A stretch of DNA of 64,000 bases from NCBI RefSeq assembly GCF_007860075.1, contig NZ_SJPP01000001.1, positions 1,178,001 through 1,242,000 on the forward strand, given 5' to 3'. This DNA comes from Symmachiella macrocystis (GTDB taxonomy: Bacteria > Planctomycetota > Planctomycetia > Planctomycetales > Planctomycetaceae). Shown piece after piece: positions 9,225 through 18,397 of this stretch. The notes under the pieces were generated by a model, which saw only the letters and a program-made list of their open reading frames with translations, had not been told where the DNA came from and searched no databases. How positions within the stretch are numbered: the stretch's first letter is position 1; every line of letters begins with the position of its first letter. The position numbers were made by a program, and so were the translations under genes.

Positions 9225-10694
9225 TCAAGATTTGGGCAAAGGAGGCTTTTTATCTTTCTTCTTAGGCTCCTCAATAGAAACCACCGGTGGGAAGCCATTC
9301 ATATTCCGCCAAATTTCGTACCACAGCGGCACTTGATTCAACAGCACCCAACCGTTGGCTCGCACGCCTTGACGCAGATAACGATCACCAGGCCAAGGCC
9401 GATCGGTTTGATCAGGACGAACCAAGATGCGAAACCGCCCCTTGCCGTCGTCCGTGGCGTCGACGGAAACGACTTCACCGCCAAATGTTCCAACAGCAAC
9501 CGACGGCCAGCCCGCAAACTGCACAGCCGGCCAACCTTCAAATTGCAATCGAACATGTCGGCCAGGTTCCACTAAGGGCGTGTCGTTGCCGTCGAGCCAA
9601 ATTTGCACAGCGCGATCCGCTGTCTCAGGGACGATGCGACAAATCGGATCCCCCGCCTTAAGGACCTGACTTCCTTGATTGGGAGTAATTTGTGTGACAA
9701 ACCCGTCAAACGGCGCCATCACAGATTGGCTTCTCTGACGTGCGACTTTCGTTTCTGTCTCAAGCAGATCTTTTTGAGCCTTGTTCAGACTCGATTGGGC
9801 TTTGGCCACATCGCTTTCCGCTTTAGCCACGTCGCCAGTCGCCTTACGAAGGGTCGCATTTGCGTAATCAATGTCAGCCTGTGCCTTCTGTTCTTTCGCC
9901 TTCCGCTCACTTCGTTTCTGGGCAAGTTCGTTCCTAGCGGAATTGATGTATTGTTCCGTCTTGGCAACTTTGGCTTGAGTCTCTTTCAGCTTACGATCAG
10001 CCTCTTGATACTTAAGTTCTGACACTATGTTTTCTTCATACAACGTCTTTTGTCGTTTGAAGTTTAACTCAAGTTGCGATTGCGCCGCTTTATGTTCCTC
10101 AAGTTGTTGAAGCTCAGCGTCGACCTTGTTTTCCGCCGACTTCACCGCTGCGTCTGCAGCCGCCACGACTTGAGCCTTCACTTGTTCATAGGTTTTGACC
10201 TGAGACTCATACGATTTGACGATCGTGTGTGCTGCTTGCAGGTTGTTGCGGCTAGCCTGCAACATTTGTGCCTCTGCTTTGACCTGATTTTGGGAGGCCG
10301 CCAATTGATCCTCAAGCCGAGCTAGGTAGGAGGGATCAATGTCAGTAATTTCGGCGATGAGTTGCCCTTTTTTGACGAAGGCATTCTCAAAAACCCCTTC
10401 GCCCAGACGAGCAATTCGCCCCTTAATAGGAGCTTCCAGTGTTTGTTGTCGCTCGTCCGTCGCATAAGCAATCACACCACCGGTGCCCTTCACGGACTGC
10501 TGCCATGGCGCGAACGCAATGAGGATGAATCCCATGACCATGAAAACCAACAGGAATTTCCCCAACCGACGGGCCAATCGCGAAGAGCGCGCAAGCCGCA
10601 ATGACGGCATAGCCGTTTCGCTGTAGGCTGCTGGCGCAAGCATTCGGCGTGATTGCTTCGGTTTTGTATCAGGCGTAACTGTCGTGACGGGCAT
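9225..10694 (-). CDS. HlyD-family membrane fusion protein
   Basis: Periplasmic adaptor of 489 residues. One transmembrane helix lies at about residues 47-63 (FLLVFMVMGFILIAFAPW). A lipoyl half-motif follows near 85-115, then a very long Ala/Lys/Gln-rich coiled coil (about 125-320) that contains ENIVSELKYQEADRKLKE. The second lipoyl half (VMAPFDGFVTQITPNQGSQV) and beta-barrel domains come next, and the tail is KKKDKKPP. The gene begins 13 nt after the ABC gene stops, so the two are co-transcribed. The adaptor should link the inner membrane ABC protein to the TolC protein encoded downstream. Confidence 0.88.
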   Translation of the reverse strand: MPVTTVTPDTKPKQSRRMLAPAAYSETAMPSLRLARSSRLARRLGKFLLVFMVMGFILIAFAPWQQSVKGTGGVIAYATDERQQTLEAPIKGRIARLGEGVFENAFVKKGQLIAEITDIDPSYLARLEDQLAASQNQVKAEAQMLQASRNNLQAAHTIVKSYESQVKTYEQVKAQVVAAADAAVKSAENKVDAELQQLEEHKAAQSQLELNFKRQKTLYEENIVSELKYQEADRKLKETQAKVAKTEQYINSARNELAQKRSERKAKEQKAQADIDYANATLRKATGDVAKAESDVAKAQSSLNKAQKDLLETETKVARQRSQSVMAPFDGFVTQITPNQGSQVLKAGDPICRIVPETADRAVQIWLDGNDTPLVEPGRHVRLQFEGWPAVQFAGWPSVAVGTFGGEVVSVDATDDGKGRFRILVRPDQTDRPWPGDRYLRQGVRANGWVLLNQVPLWYEIWRNMNGFPPVVSIEEPKKKDKKPPLPKS

Positions 10695-10707
10695 TCAAAG
10701 GTCCAAT

Positions 10708-12831
10708 TCAAGATTTAATCGGCGATGACTGTGACTTCAGATCGATGCGATTCATGCAACGCCGCGCGAGCGACTCACGCCCTGTGGCAATAATGATGGT
10801 CCAGGGCTGCTCCGGGGCTAACAGGAAATCCAAAACCAACTCAAGCTCTTCATCAGGAAGCGCGTCCAATACGCCGTCAATCAACAAGAGTCCCGGGCGC
10901 CCCACAACCGCCCGTGCGATTGTCAACCGGCGGCATTGATTTTCAGTCAGCGGAGAGCCACTGCTGCTCATTGCGGTTTCTCGGCTTTCGTCAAGCTCTA
11001 GGATTGGCTCAAGCAGGCCGAGGTGTTGGAGTGTCTCACGGACATCGTTCGATGAAACATCTTCACGATGGAGATGCACGTTTTCATCGATTGTGGCATG
11101 GAAAACCTCGTTATTGCGAACGATCGCCACTCGTTCTCTAAAGACATCGGGACGCAGGTCACTGGGATCGAATCCATCCAGCGTTAAGTGCCCCGCCGTG
11201 GGAGACCTTAGCCCACCGATCAGGTCGACCAGCGTACTCTTTCCGCTATTTGAAGGACCAAAGATTCCCAGACTTGTTGCCGGGGGAATTTTAAAAGAGA
11301 CAGAATCAACGACTGCAGGTCGACCCGGCCACGCATACGAAACGGCATTCAGATGGACGTCGATCGGCCCCTGTTGTCCAACACCCAACATACCACTTTG
11401 ACGTTCGATCGGCAGATCAAACAGCACGCCCAACTTGTCGACCGAGGCCAACAGGTCATAAAAACTCTCCATGTGTTTGCCTAGTTTTGCAAATGCTCCC
11501 ACAATCATCGTGACAATCAGTTCCGCCGCCACAAGTTGCCCCAGCGTCAGCTCGTTGTTGATTACCAGCCAACCCCCGATTCCGAGCAACACCGTGCTGG
11601 CGACGGCCTGCAGGCCCAAGGCAAACAAAATCTGCCGCATCAAAATACGAAAGTGAGATTTCCTGGCTGACAGATATTCGTGAATGAATCGATCGGCCCG
11701 CTCCAATGCAAACTCAGTCCCTCCGTCGTTGCGGAAGGTGCTCGGACAGCGCGCGATGTCTTCCAACCAAGCAGCCATATAGTATTTGTGTTTCGACTCC
11801 TTCACAGAACTAGCAACCGCACCACGACCGAGCACGAGAATAATGAAAGCAATGGAAGCCAGAAGCACAATGTCAAAACCGAGCAACCATGGATGATAAA
11901 AAGCCAGGACGGCCATGCCGATGACCGCCGTCAATATTAATCCCAGGCCGTCTAGCAGCAGTTGAGCCGCCACCTTTTGAACCGTAACGATGTCAAAAAA
12001 ACGATTGACCAGTTCCGGGATATAATGTCCATCCGTCGCTTCCGCTTCGACACGCGGCAGACGATACGCCAAGTCCGCTGCCACCCGTGCAAACAATCGT
12101 CTTTGAATGATCTCGACGACGTATGTCTGCAGAGCGCGCACCGCCGCCAGGAATCCAAGAAAGGTAAACAGGATCAAAGCCAAAACGACCACAGGCTGCA
12201 GAAACCGGCCGAAGGCAACCGTATTCACCAGGGCTTCAATCGCAATGGGTGTCGCCAGCATGAGCAAGCCGACCACAAAAGCGAACACCAACACAATCCA
12301 AAGGTCGGACCACTCCGGCAACATCAAATGTCGCAGCCGATCCAGCGGTGCAATGTGTGCCCCCCCGTTGGGATGTTCGCCGGTTTGCGGTTCCAAGACG
12401 ATGCATCGTATTTTCCCATCCTTGGCAAGTGATGTCAGAGAGCGTTTCAGCGATCGCACAGAGATGCGTTTTTCTTGCACGGTCTGCGCAGCGGAAGCCA
12501 TCTGAATGCGCCGTCGGCTCTTCCCCAGCACCGCCAACCATTCCGACTTCGGCTCATCACGGTATGTGACCAGCCGCGCACCATCCTCAACCAGCGACAG
12601 CGCTTCCTCAACCGTACAATCAAGCGTTCGAGCCCGAAGGCCCAGGCTTTTGGCAGCTTCGTTGAACCACTTCCACCACAAACGATGTACGTCACCCGGC
12701 CAAGCACGCATCACTTCGCTCAACACGCGTCGCGCAGCATTCCGTTCGTGAACTGGGTTGCTGTGTGTAAACTGCTCAAGGATCCAGGCTCCCCCTGCAA
12801 TCTTCTCTGCCCGCTCATCACCGCTCATCAT
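10708..12831 (-). CDS. ABC exporter with degenerate ATPase domain
   Basis: Type I secretion-like ABC protein of 707 residues. An N-terminal region (1-165) of unclear fold precedes a membrane domain with about five or six helices (about 175-450), then a nucleotide-binding domain (490-700). Walker A is intact (GPSNSGKST, 525-533). The signature LSGGQ is replaced by LTENQ (628-632), the Walker B glutamate is Gly (LLLIDGVLD, G653), and the H-loop histidine appears to be Gly (IIIATGRES, G684). The Q-loop Gln is also not evident. Such losses are typical of ATPases that bind but barely hydrolyse ATP. No partner half-transporter is encoded nearby. RBS GAGGCG precedes the ATG. Confidence 0.85.
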   Translation of the reverse strand: MMSGDERAEKIAGGAWILEQFTHSNPVHERNAARRVLSEVMRAWPGDVHRLWWKWFNEAAKSLGLRARTLDCTVEEALSLVEDGARLVTYRDEPKSEWLAVLGKSRRRIQMASAAQTVQEKRISVRSLKRSLTSLAKDGKIRCIVLEPQTGEHPNGGAHIAPLDRLRHLMLPEWSDLWIVLVFAFVVGLLMLATPIAIEALVNTVAFGRFLQPVVVLALILFTFLGFLAAVRALQTYVVEIIQRRLFARVAADLAYRLPRVEAEATDGHYIPELVNRFFDIVTVQKVAAQLLLDGLGLILTAVIGMAVLAFYHPWLLGFDIVLLASIAFIILVLGRGAVASSVKESKHKYYMAAWLEDIARCPSTFRNDGGTEFALERADRFIHEYLSARKSHFRILMRQILFALGLQAVASTVLLGIGGWLVINNELTLGQLVAAELIVTMIVGAFAKLGKHMESFYDLLASVDKLGVLFDLPIERQSGMLGVGQQGPIDVHLNAVSYAWPGRPAVVDSVSFKIPPATSLGIFGPSNSGKSTLVDLIGGLRSPTAGHLTLDGFDPSDLRPDVFRERVAIVRNNEVFHATIDENVHLHREDVSSNDVRETLQHLGLLEPILELDESRETAMSSSGSPLTENQCRRLTIARAVVGRPGLLLIDGVLDALPDEELELVLDFLLAPEQPWTIIIATGRESLARRCMNRIDLKSQSSPIKS

Positions 12832-13506
12832 CGCGCCTCGTACCGATTAAATTGTGCCAGAACACCCAGAGAAAGCTGGAGAATGAATTTCCTGGAAACA
12901 TAAAAAAGTCGCTGACGCGTCATCCGGCGTGCGTGTGCGCACAGAATTATGACGCGCGGTTGGCTCAACAGCGCAATCTCGTCTCAAACGACACAGGCTG
13001 CCTCCGAGAGATCCCGATTGACCGGCACGTCTAATCACAATGATTTCGCTCACTGCCGCTCTGAGAAAACAATGTCACTCTGTCTATTTGGTTCCGATAC
13101 CGTCCTCCTCCAAGACAGCTGGGGCGGCTTGGACGGGATTTTAGTACTATTAACTTATAGGCAGGAACATGGGATTCGTCAAATAGATAGTTTGAGCACA
13201 ACGCATCGAATAAACCGATGCATTCACACGATGCGCATCCCCCGTAAACCGTTATGAGATAAAAGCTAACGGCAAGCCCGCAATGGGAGGCCGTATCTCC
13301 CTGAATCTAAGATGACCCAGAAACCTGCATTGACTGCGTTTCACTCGACAGCTCACCAGGACACAAGCAATGCCAAGGAGCTGGAGCAGACCCATCTCAG
13401 AAAACCAGCCCCCCCAACAATTCAATCCTCTTGAAAGCAAGCTCACAAGTCGCCCCCATTCCAGCTTCCACTCAACCGGGATCGTGCAGTTGTGGGCTGG
13501 CGGCAG
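12832..13506. other. Intergenic stretch, no gene seen
   Basis: About 675 bp separate the ABC exporter operon from a YceK-like gene upstream on the same strand. The part next to 12832 should carry the operon promoter. I find only short unsupported frames, a minor 10-bp palindrome TGTGCGCACA at 12934-12943, and no tRNA-like fold. Confidence 0.45.
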
Positions 13507-13917
13507 TCACGGATCGGATTCAATTTGTGGATGCTGTGCGACATCGACGCTCGATTCATCCGCCGACTCTTGCAGCACTCCGATGACGTACGGAAGGGTT
13601 ATGGTATCGGCGACGAACGACAGCACCGGGTCGACCACAGCAAAGTAACCGAGCGCCGTCATACCGCCGGCAACGCTGATTGGATCCTCCAAAATTTGGG
13701 TAGACAGGCGGTCAGAATTGTCTTGGGCATCACCGTCCGTTTCGGAATCGTTGAAGCCTGCGTAGACCCAATCAAAGTCATTCCGCACGCCACCATAAAC
13801 ACGAACTGGCTTAAATCCAGGTGGGGAAAGGAATGCGTACTGCTGCCCCTCAAGGTTGGCCATTGTGCCACACCCCGCAACACTCAACGTCAGGATGACC
13901 GCTAGTAGGATGCGCAT
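13507..13917 (-). CDS. YceK/YidQ-like lipoprotein
   Basis: Small lipoprotein of 136 residues. Signal peptide and lipobox read MRILLAVILTLSVAGCGTM, with Cys16 as the lipid-modified residue. The mature part shows the YceK/YidQ (DUF1375) pattern: VRVYGGVRNDF, then DPVLSFVADTITLPY. Function is unknown in all relatives. The gene stands alone, with no operon partner on either side. Confidence 0.72.
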   Translation of the reverse strand: MRILLAVILTLSVAGCGTMANLEGQQYAFLSPPGFKPVRVYGGVRNDFDWVYAGFNDSETDGDAQDNSDRLSTQILEDPISVAGGMTALGYFAVVDPVLSFVADTITLPYVIGVLQESADESSVDVAQHPQIESDP

Positions 13918-14050
13918 GGGGGTTTCGCGAGAGATGAGAAGGAGAGAAGCGGAGTTTACAGCGTGAAGCCAAATACGGGAATATGAACCTCGCTCAGAAC
14001 CTCAACCTTTTCACCATCAACCACTTGCGCTGGGTGGAGCGACCGCGAAG

Positions 14051-14146
14051 CGACCCGGTGCCGTAGGCACAAGTCGCCGCGCCGCCATCGCACCGTGAAC
14101 AATCCCACGCGCTCGGCACAAACGTCTTGTCGCTACGCGACCCGGG
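14051..14146. repeat. Dispersed repeat family B, copy 1
   Basis: The segment starts GACCCGGTGCCGTAGGCACA (within 14050-14073) and ends with GGCACAAACGTCTTGTCGCT, then ACGCGACCCGG. A diverged second copy of the same order and spacing lies at 15619-15715. It is intergenic, downstream of the esterase gene. Confidence 0.5.
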
Positions 14147-14173
14147 TCTTCATCATCTCGAATTCATTCGCGA

Positions 14174-15133
14174 TTAGTTTCCCTTGAGCTTCGCAATGAA
14201 AAACTGCTCAACCGAGCGATACGGCGACTTTGATCCGGGATAGTCCAAATTGGCTTCGACGCCGAGTTCGTCCATATTCTTCTTTAGTTCCAAACCGAAC
14301 ACGACATGATGGCCCTGGAAACTGATTGCGGCACGCGGGTTGCCTGGCGTGGGGACCGGCACCGGGGCATTCGGAGTCATCGCATAATGCATGTAGATGG
14401 GCGGATCGTCTTTCGTGATCAGCGAGAGCGCCGAAACGTCGACCATTCGCTTGAGAAACTCTTCGCGGGTCTCGACGCCGAACATGGCGTGGAAATCACG
14501 ATGCGGTTTGTCGTACTCCGGAATGTGATCGACCCACCATTGGTAGTCCCGGCTGGTTTGCCCATCCCGCGTCGCCACGCACGTCAACCGGGTAGATTGC
14601 CGCTCCACGGGATCGTCGCTGTGCGGGTCGGCCATCTCTTCATGAAAGGCTAGATACATGGCGATTTGAGCCCCGGCGGAACCACCCCAAGCGGAGACTC
14701 GTGAAGCGTCGATGCTCCAGTCCGCCGCTTTTGTGCGCAGAAACTGAACCGCCCGCCGGCTATCGTGAAACGCGGCCGGCAGCGGTTTGTGCTGGATCAG
14801 CCGATAGTTCGCCGCCGCCACAGAAATCTTCGCATCCAGCAACGCTCTGACCGTCACCGGCCATTTCTTGACAATTTTGCTTTTGTCGAAGACACCGAAT
14901 CCGCCGCCATGAAAGTAAATCGCCAACGGCGTCGGCGCGTCCGATTTCGCCTGCCAGAAGTCGAACACGTTGCGTTTGTGCGGACCGTAGGAAACGTTCG
15001 TCAATGTGGGCGGCGGCATTTCGTCGTCGGCGAAACACGACCCGTTAAGCAAGACCACGAAGGTAGCCAAGCTGGCAGCGGCAATTTTGAAGTAGCCATT
15101 GGAGGCTGATTTGTTGCGAGGAAAGTTCGGCAT
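14174..15133 (-). CDS. Alpha/beta hydrolase, BD-FAE/Aes-like esterase, exported
   Basis: Secreted esterase-like protein of 319 residues. The signal peptide covers about residues 15-36 (FKIAAASLATFVVLLNGSCF). The hormone-sensitive-lipase-type oxyanion motif HGGGFG follows LAIYFH, and the nucleophile elbow is GGSAG within VSAWGGSAGAQ. The carboxy-terminal part gives DDPPIYMHY and GHHVVFG, which likely provide the catalytic Asp and His. Homologues cleave carboxylic esters, often on acetylated or feruloylated plant polysaccharides. The substrate here is not determinable. It is monocistronic, with an intergenic repeat on its 3' side. Confidence 0.85.
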   Translation of the reverse strand: MPNFPRNKSASNGYFKIAAASLATFVVLLNGSCFADDEMPPPTLTNVSYGPHKRNVFDFWQAKSDAPTPLAIYFHGGGFGVFDKSKIVKKWPVTVRALLDAKISVAAANYRLIQHKPLPAAFHDSRRAVQFLRTKAADWSIDASRVSAWGGSAGAQIAMYLAFHEEMADPHSDDPVERQSTRLTCVATRDGQTSRDYQWWVDHIPEYDKPHRDFHAMFGVETREEFLKRMVDVSALSLITKDDPPIYMHYAMTPNAPVPVPTPGNPRAAISFQGHHVVFGLELKKNMDELGVEANLDYPGSKSPYRSVEQFFIAKLKGN

Positions 15134-15286
15134 TTCGGCATTCCAATGAACGGGCTCTCACGATTTTCGCAACGTGTCTCAGTACTCAACCCGGCCGTAC
15201 CGACCGGGCTGCCCTGCACGGTTTTCAATGTAAATGTGCTACCACAAATCACGCAAGTCAATGACACCATGTGGGGATGCGTATGC

Positions 15287-15589
15287 CTAATGATTGATCC
15301 ATATACCAAAAGGAATTGCGGCTACATCAAACAGAACGATCATGGTTACTAAAGCGACAGAAAGTTTGTTCAGTTTCGATCGTCGAAGGTAAAGAACCAG
15401 TTTATAAAGGCAGACCGCGACGCCGCTACCTAGGACAGTGCCGCCGACTATTTCGAATATCGGCTGTTTGACACCATAAAATGCTTCAGCTCCGGCGCTA
15501 AATAGAAAGCCGAACATTAAAACTAAGAAGGCGACGCTGACGGTAAGAACGTCCTTCAAAGGATCAGTCGAAGTGGGTGTTAGTTTCAT
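15287..15589 (-). CDS. Small membrane protein, unknown
   Basis: Frame of 100 codons with three clear hydrophobic segments (LTVSVAFLVLMFGFLFSAG, IVGGTVLGSGVAVCLYKLVL, LSVALVTMIVLFDVAAIPFG) separated by short charged loops such as YLRRSKLNK. The hydrophobic pattern supports a real inner membrane protein. There is no strong ribosome binding site at the ATG and no recognised family, so the gene call is moderate. Confidence 0.55.
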   Translation of the reverse strand: MKLTPTSTDPLKDVLTVSVAFLVLMFGFLFSAGAEAFYGVKQPIFEIVGGTVLGSGVAVCLYKLVLYLRRSKLNKLSVALVTMIVLFDVAAIPFGIWINH

Positions 15590-15618
15590 GGCGAATCACA
15601 TGCCGATCGTCTGGCCGC

Positions 15619-15715
15619 GAACCGGCCTAGTGCGGCAGGCACAAGAAGCTGTGCGATCCGCGTTCCTGAACCAAGCAAACACACATGGCAAAAACATCTT
15701 GTCGCTGCGCGCCCC
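15619..15715. repeat. Dispersed repeat family B, copy 2
   Basis: GAACCGGCCTAGTGCGGCAG followed by GCACAAG at the left, and GGCAAAAACATCTTGTCGCT followed by GCGCGCCCC at the right, match the copy at 14051 in order, orientation and spacing with scattered substitutions. The two copies flank the esterase and the small membrane protein gene. Confidence 0.5.
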
Positions 15716-15745
15716 AGCCGGGGGCAAGGGACGGTGGTGGGTGTT

Positions 15746-16783
15746 TCATGTGTCGATCATCGCATAATCCGTACGGGGAGCCCACGCCCCCTTACCCAAG
15801 AACTGCGCGACGCGATCGCACAGTGAAACGCCGCATGTCTCAACCAATGCTGCATGGCTGGCATCGGAATAGTTGGCCGAATTCAAAAAACGCGAAATCT
15901 GTTCCGGGTAGTCGGACATCAGGTTACGAAAAAGTATCTGCGCAAGATGATAGCTTAGCTCCTGGCCCTCGTCGGGCGAATGGAACGACTCGCCCGACCA
16001 AAACGCATCCATCGTCTCCGCGTTCCAGTAGTCGCGATGCATGCGCATCGTTTCGCGGTCGACTATGAAATAAGAACCGCCCACAACGATGTCTTCGATG
16101 ACCTGCGTCACCCCCTCGTTCAGCCAGAGCGGCAACGGCAAGTGACGCAGAAGTGCGTGCGTCATTTCATGAGCAATAGTGCGCTCAGGATCGCCTGCAG
16201 GTGCCATGCACATAGCCATGTGGCCATATCCATGATCGAGAAACATGCCGCCGGATAACCCGAATTCCCCTTCGTCCGGATAAAAATCAGCAACGTAATC
16301 GTAGTAGGTACCCGCGTTCGCAAAGGCGAACAGTACATATTTGCCGTAGCCTTCTTCACGTGCAACGTCTGCCAGACTATCGAGAATGATTCGCCGAGCG
16401 GACTCACAACAGTCAAGCAGGCGTTCCGCCGACGGCGAGTCGCCGCTAGAGAGCACCATGAATTCGGGCGTTTCACTGCGCGTGTAACCGGACGGCAACA
16501 CTTCAATCAACGCATCCAACCAATCGCGCGCCAACTGCGTGAACACCTCATTGAGGTCCGCATCGCCACTCACGTTCGCATCGACCCAATCGAAAATCGT
16601 ACGCCAATCGGGACGCGGAAGCCCGCAGCGAGCTTCGAGCGCGTTCGGAATTGTGGCCAGTGAGATCTGCACGACGGTGATATACGCCCCTAAAACAGGG
16701 TTTCGGCTGACAAGACGCTGCTCTGATTCTCTGTTTTTCACGCTCCGATAACAAGAAGATTTCCCTCGGCGGCCCCCAAACAA
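15746..16783 (-). CDS. Putative zinc metallopeptidase with HEMTH motif
   Basis: Protein of up to 345 residues with a gluzincin-type motif HEMTHALLRHLPLPLWLNEG. The HExxH supplies two zinc ligands and the downstream Glu in NEG is the expected third, as in peptidase MA-like families. No signal peptide is seen. The longest start is a TTG at 16783, 3 nt after the RtcB stop. A GTG at 16672 (reading VQISLATIPNALEARCG) has AGGGGC upstream and may be the true start. The motif is complete, so activity is plausible, but the substrate is unknown. It may be translated from the same message as rtcB. Confidence 0.7.
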   Translation of the reverse strand: MFGGRRGKSSCYRSVKNRESEQRLVSRNPVLGAYITVVQISLATIPNALEARCGLPRPDWRTIFDWVDANVSGDADLNEVFTQLARDWLDALIEVLPSGYTRSETPEFMVLSSGDSPSAERLLDCCESARRIILDSLADVAREEGYGKYVLFAFANAGTYYDYVADFYPDEGEFGLSGGMFLDHGYGHMAMCMAPAGDPERTIAHEMTHALLRHLPLPLWLNEGVTQVIEDIVVGGSYFIVDRETMRMHRDYWNAETMDAFWSGESFHSPDEGQELSYHLAQILFRNLMSDYPEQISRFLNSANYSDASHAALVETCGVSLCDRVAQFLGKGAWAPRTDYAMIDT

Positions 16784-16786
16784 GGT

Positions 16787-18175
16787 TCAATCCTCCGCCC
16801 GACTCCCATCGCCGCACATCTTCACAATCTTCGGATCAAACCGCGCCACAATATCGACCAAGTCTTGCTGCTCGCGCATCACGTCGTCGATGTTTTTGTA
16901 CACGCCGGGAACTTCGTCGGCGCCGGCGGAGAGGATGGTGATCCCCTTGGCCGCCAAGTCCTTCTTCACCGCTTTGAAGTTGTACATGTCCTTCGCTTGC
17001 GTCCGCGACATGCGGCGGCCGGCGCCGTGGCTGGCGGAGTCGAAACTTTCCGGGTGCCCTTTGCCGCGGACGACGTAGGCCGGATCGGCCATCGAACCGG
17101 GAATCACACCCAACACACCCGCCCCCGCCGGCGTCGCTCCCTTGCGATGTACAATCAACTCCTTGCCGCCGTGCATCTCCTTCCAGGCAAAGTTGTGGTG
17201 GTTCTCCACCCCGGCAATCACCGCAGCTCCCAACAGGTCCGAGACGAGCCGGTGGATGACCGCATGGTTGGCAGCGGCGTATTCGCCCATCAGGTTCATT
17301 GCCGCCCAGTACTCCTGCCCCGCCTCGGAATCCATGTCCAGCCACGCCAAGCGTTGCACATCTTCGTAACGCTTCGGCAAACGCTTGCGAGCGATGCTGC
17401 TATAAACATTGCAGACCGACGCCCCCGCCCCACGGCTCCCGCTATGGCTGAGCAGCGCGACGTATTCCCCCGCATCCAGACCCAATTCCTCATCGCGCAC
17501 GTCGAGCGTAAACACGCCGAACTCGACGAAGTGATTCCCCGAACCGGACGTCCCGAGTTGCCTCCAGGCTTTATCCTTGTTTTCGCGGGTCACGCGACAG
17601 ACCGTCCAATCTTCGTCCATCACATCATGCTGTTGCGGCCGCTGGTGCGTGGAGCCCACGCCGAACCGCGTCCCCCCCTCGATGGCGTGCTTGCAGCGAT
17701 GAAACTCTTCATCCAGCGCCGCCACCGGCAGGTCGAGCACCGAGAGTTTCATACGGCAAGCGATGTCCACCCCCACCGCATACGGCACGACCGCATTGTC
17801 CAGCGCCAACACCCCGCCAATCGGCAGACCGTAACCGATATGCGCATCGGGCATCAGCGCCCCGCCGACCGCCATCGGCAACGAACAGGACTGCCGCATC
17901 TGATGATGCGCACCCGCATCGATGTCGCTCCCCCAGGTACGATACTCAATCGGCTCCGGTCGCGTGAACTCACGATCCTCGATGATGTCGCGCGCGAACT
18001 CCCCAAGGTCAACGTCCTCCACAAAATCCTCAGGCGCCGCCAACACCGCGCGCATCTGCTTTTTCATTGCCCCACCACGGACGCCGCGTTGTTTGGCCAA
18101 CACCTGCACCGCCGCCAGCGCCGACTTGATACAAAAATCCGGTACCCCGATCCGCCGCAACTGCGAGTTATTCAT
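16787..18175 (-). CDS. rtcB: RtcB-family RNA ligase
   Basis: GTP- and Mn-dependent RNA ligase of about 462 residues that joins 2',3'-cyclic phosphate (or 3'-phosphate) to 5'-OH RNA ends. Landmarks are the metal-binding GVDIACRM segment (DxxC), HSGSRGAG, the HNFAWKE motif, and SASHGAGRRMSRTQA, where the His is the guanylylated residue. The tail VKMCGDGSRAED fits the family end. The ATG at 18175 has GGGAG ahead of it; the frame extends to 18211. No archease gene is adjacent. The downstream HExxH gene starts 3 nt after the stop, suggesting one transcript. Confidence 0.92.
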   Translation of the reverse strand: MNNSQLRRIGVPDFCIKSALAAVQVLAKQRGVRGGAMKKQMRAVLAAPEDFVEDVDLGEFARDIIEDREFTRPEPIEYRTWGSDIDAGAHHQMRQSCSLPMAVGGALMPDAHIGYGLPIGGVLALDNAVVPYAVGVDIACRMKLSVLDLPVAALDEEFHRCKHAIEGGTRFGVGSTHQRPQQHDVMDEDWTVCRVTRENKDKAWRQLGTSGSGNHFVEFGVFTLDVRDEELGLDAGEYVALLSHSGSRGAGASVCNVYSSIARKRLPKRYEDVQRLAWLDMDSEAGQEYWAAMNLMGEYAAANHAVIHRLVSDLLGAAVIAGVENHHNFAWKEMHGGKELIVHRKGATPAGAGVLGVIPGSMADPAYVVRGKGHPESFDSASHGAGRRMSRTQAKDMYNFKAVKKDLAAKGITILSAGADEVPGVYKNIDDVMREQQDLVDIVARFDPKIVKMCGDGSRAED

Positions 18176-18397
18176 AATTTCATCTCCCAAACGTGCCAAC
18201 TTCCACTGCACACGAGTATAACAGCCCGGTTCGACACGACACGGAGAAACGCCGGAAAGTTCGCGGCGAGAGGGACATCAACAGAATTTACAAATTGACC
18301 CTGCGCGAACTTCCTGTTGTTCCGCAGGTTTGAGAAGTGTACGATTCAATCACAGATTACATCTTCACTTCTCAAGTATCTGAAAGGTCATTGCGCG

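Noticed and set aside
16865-18298. A plus-strand open frame of 477 codons opposite rtcB
   Set aside because: It is antisense to a clear RtcB gene, has no family motifs, no ribosome binding site and an unnatural His/Arg/Pro-rich composition. It is a frame shadow of a GC-rich gene.
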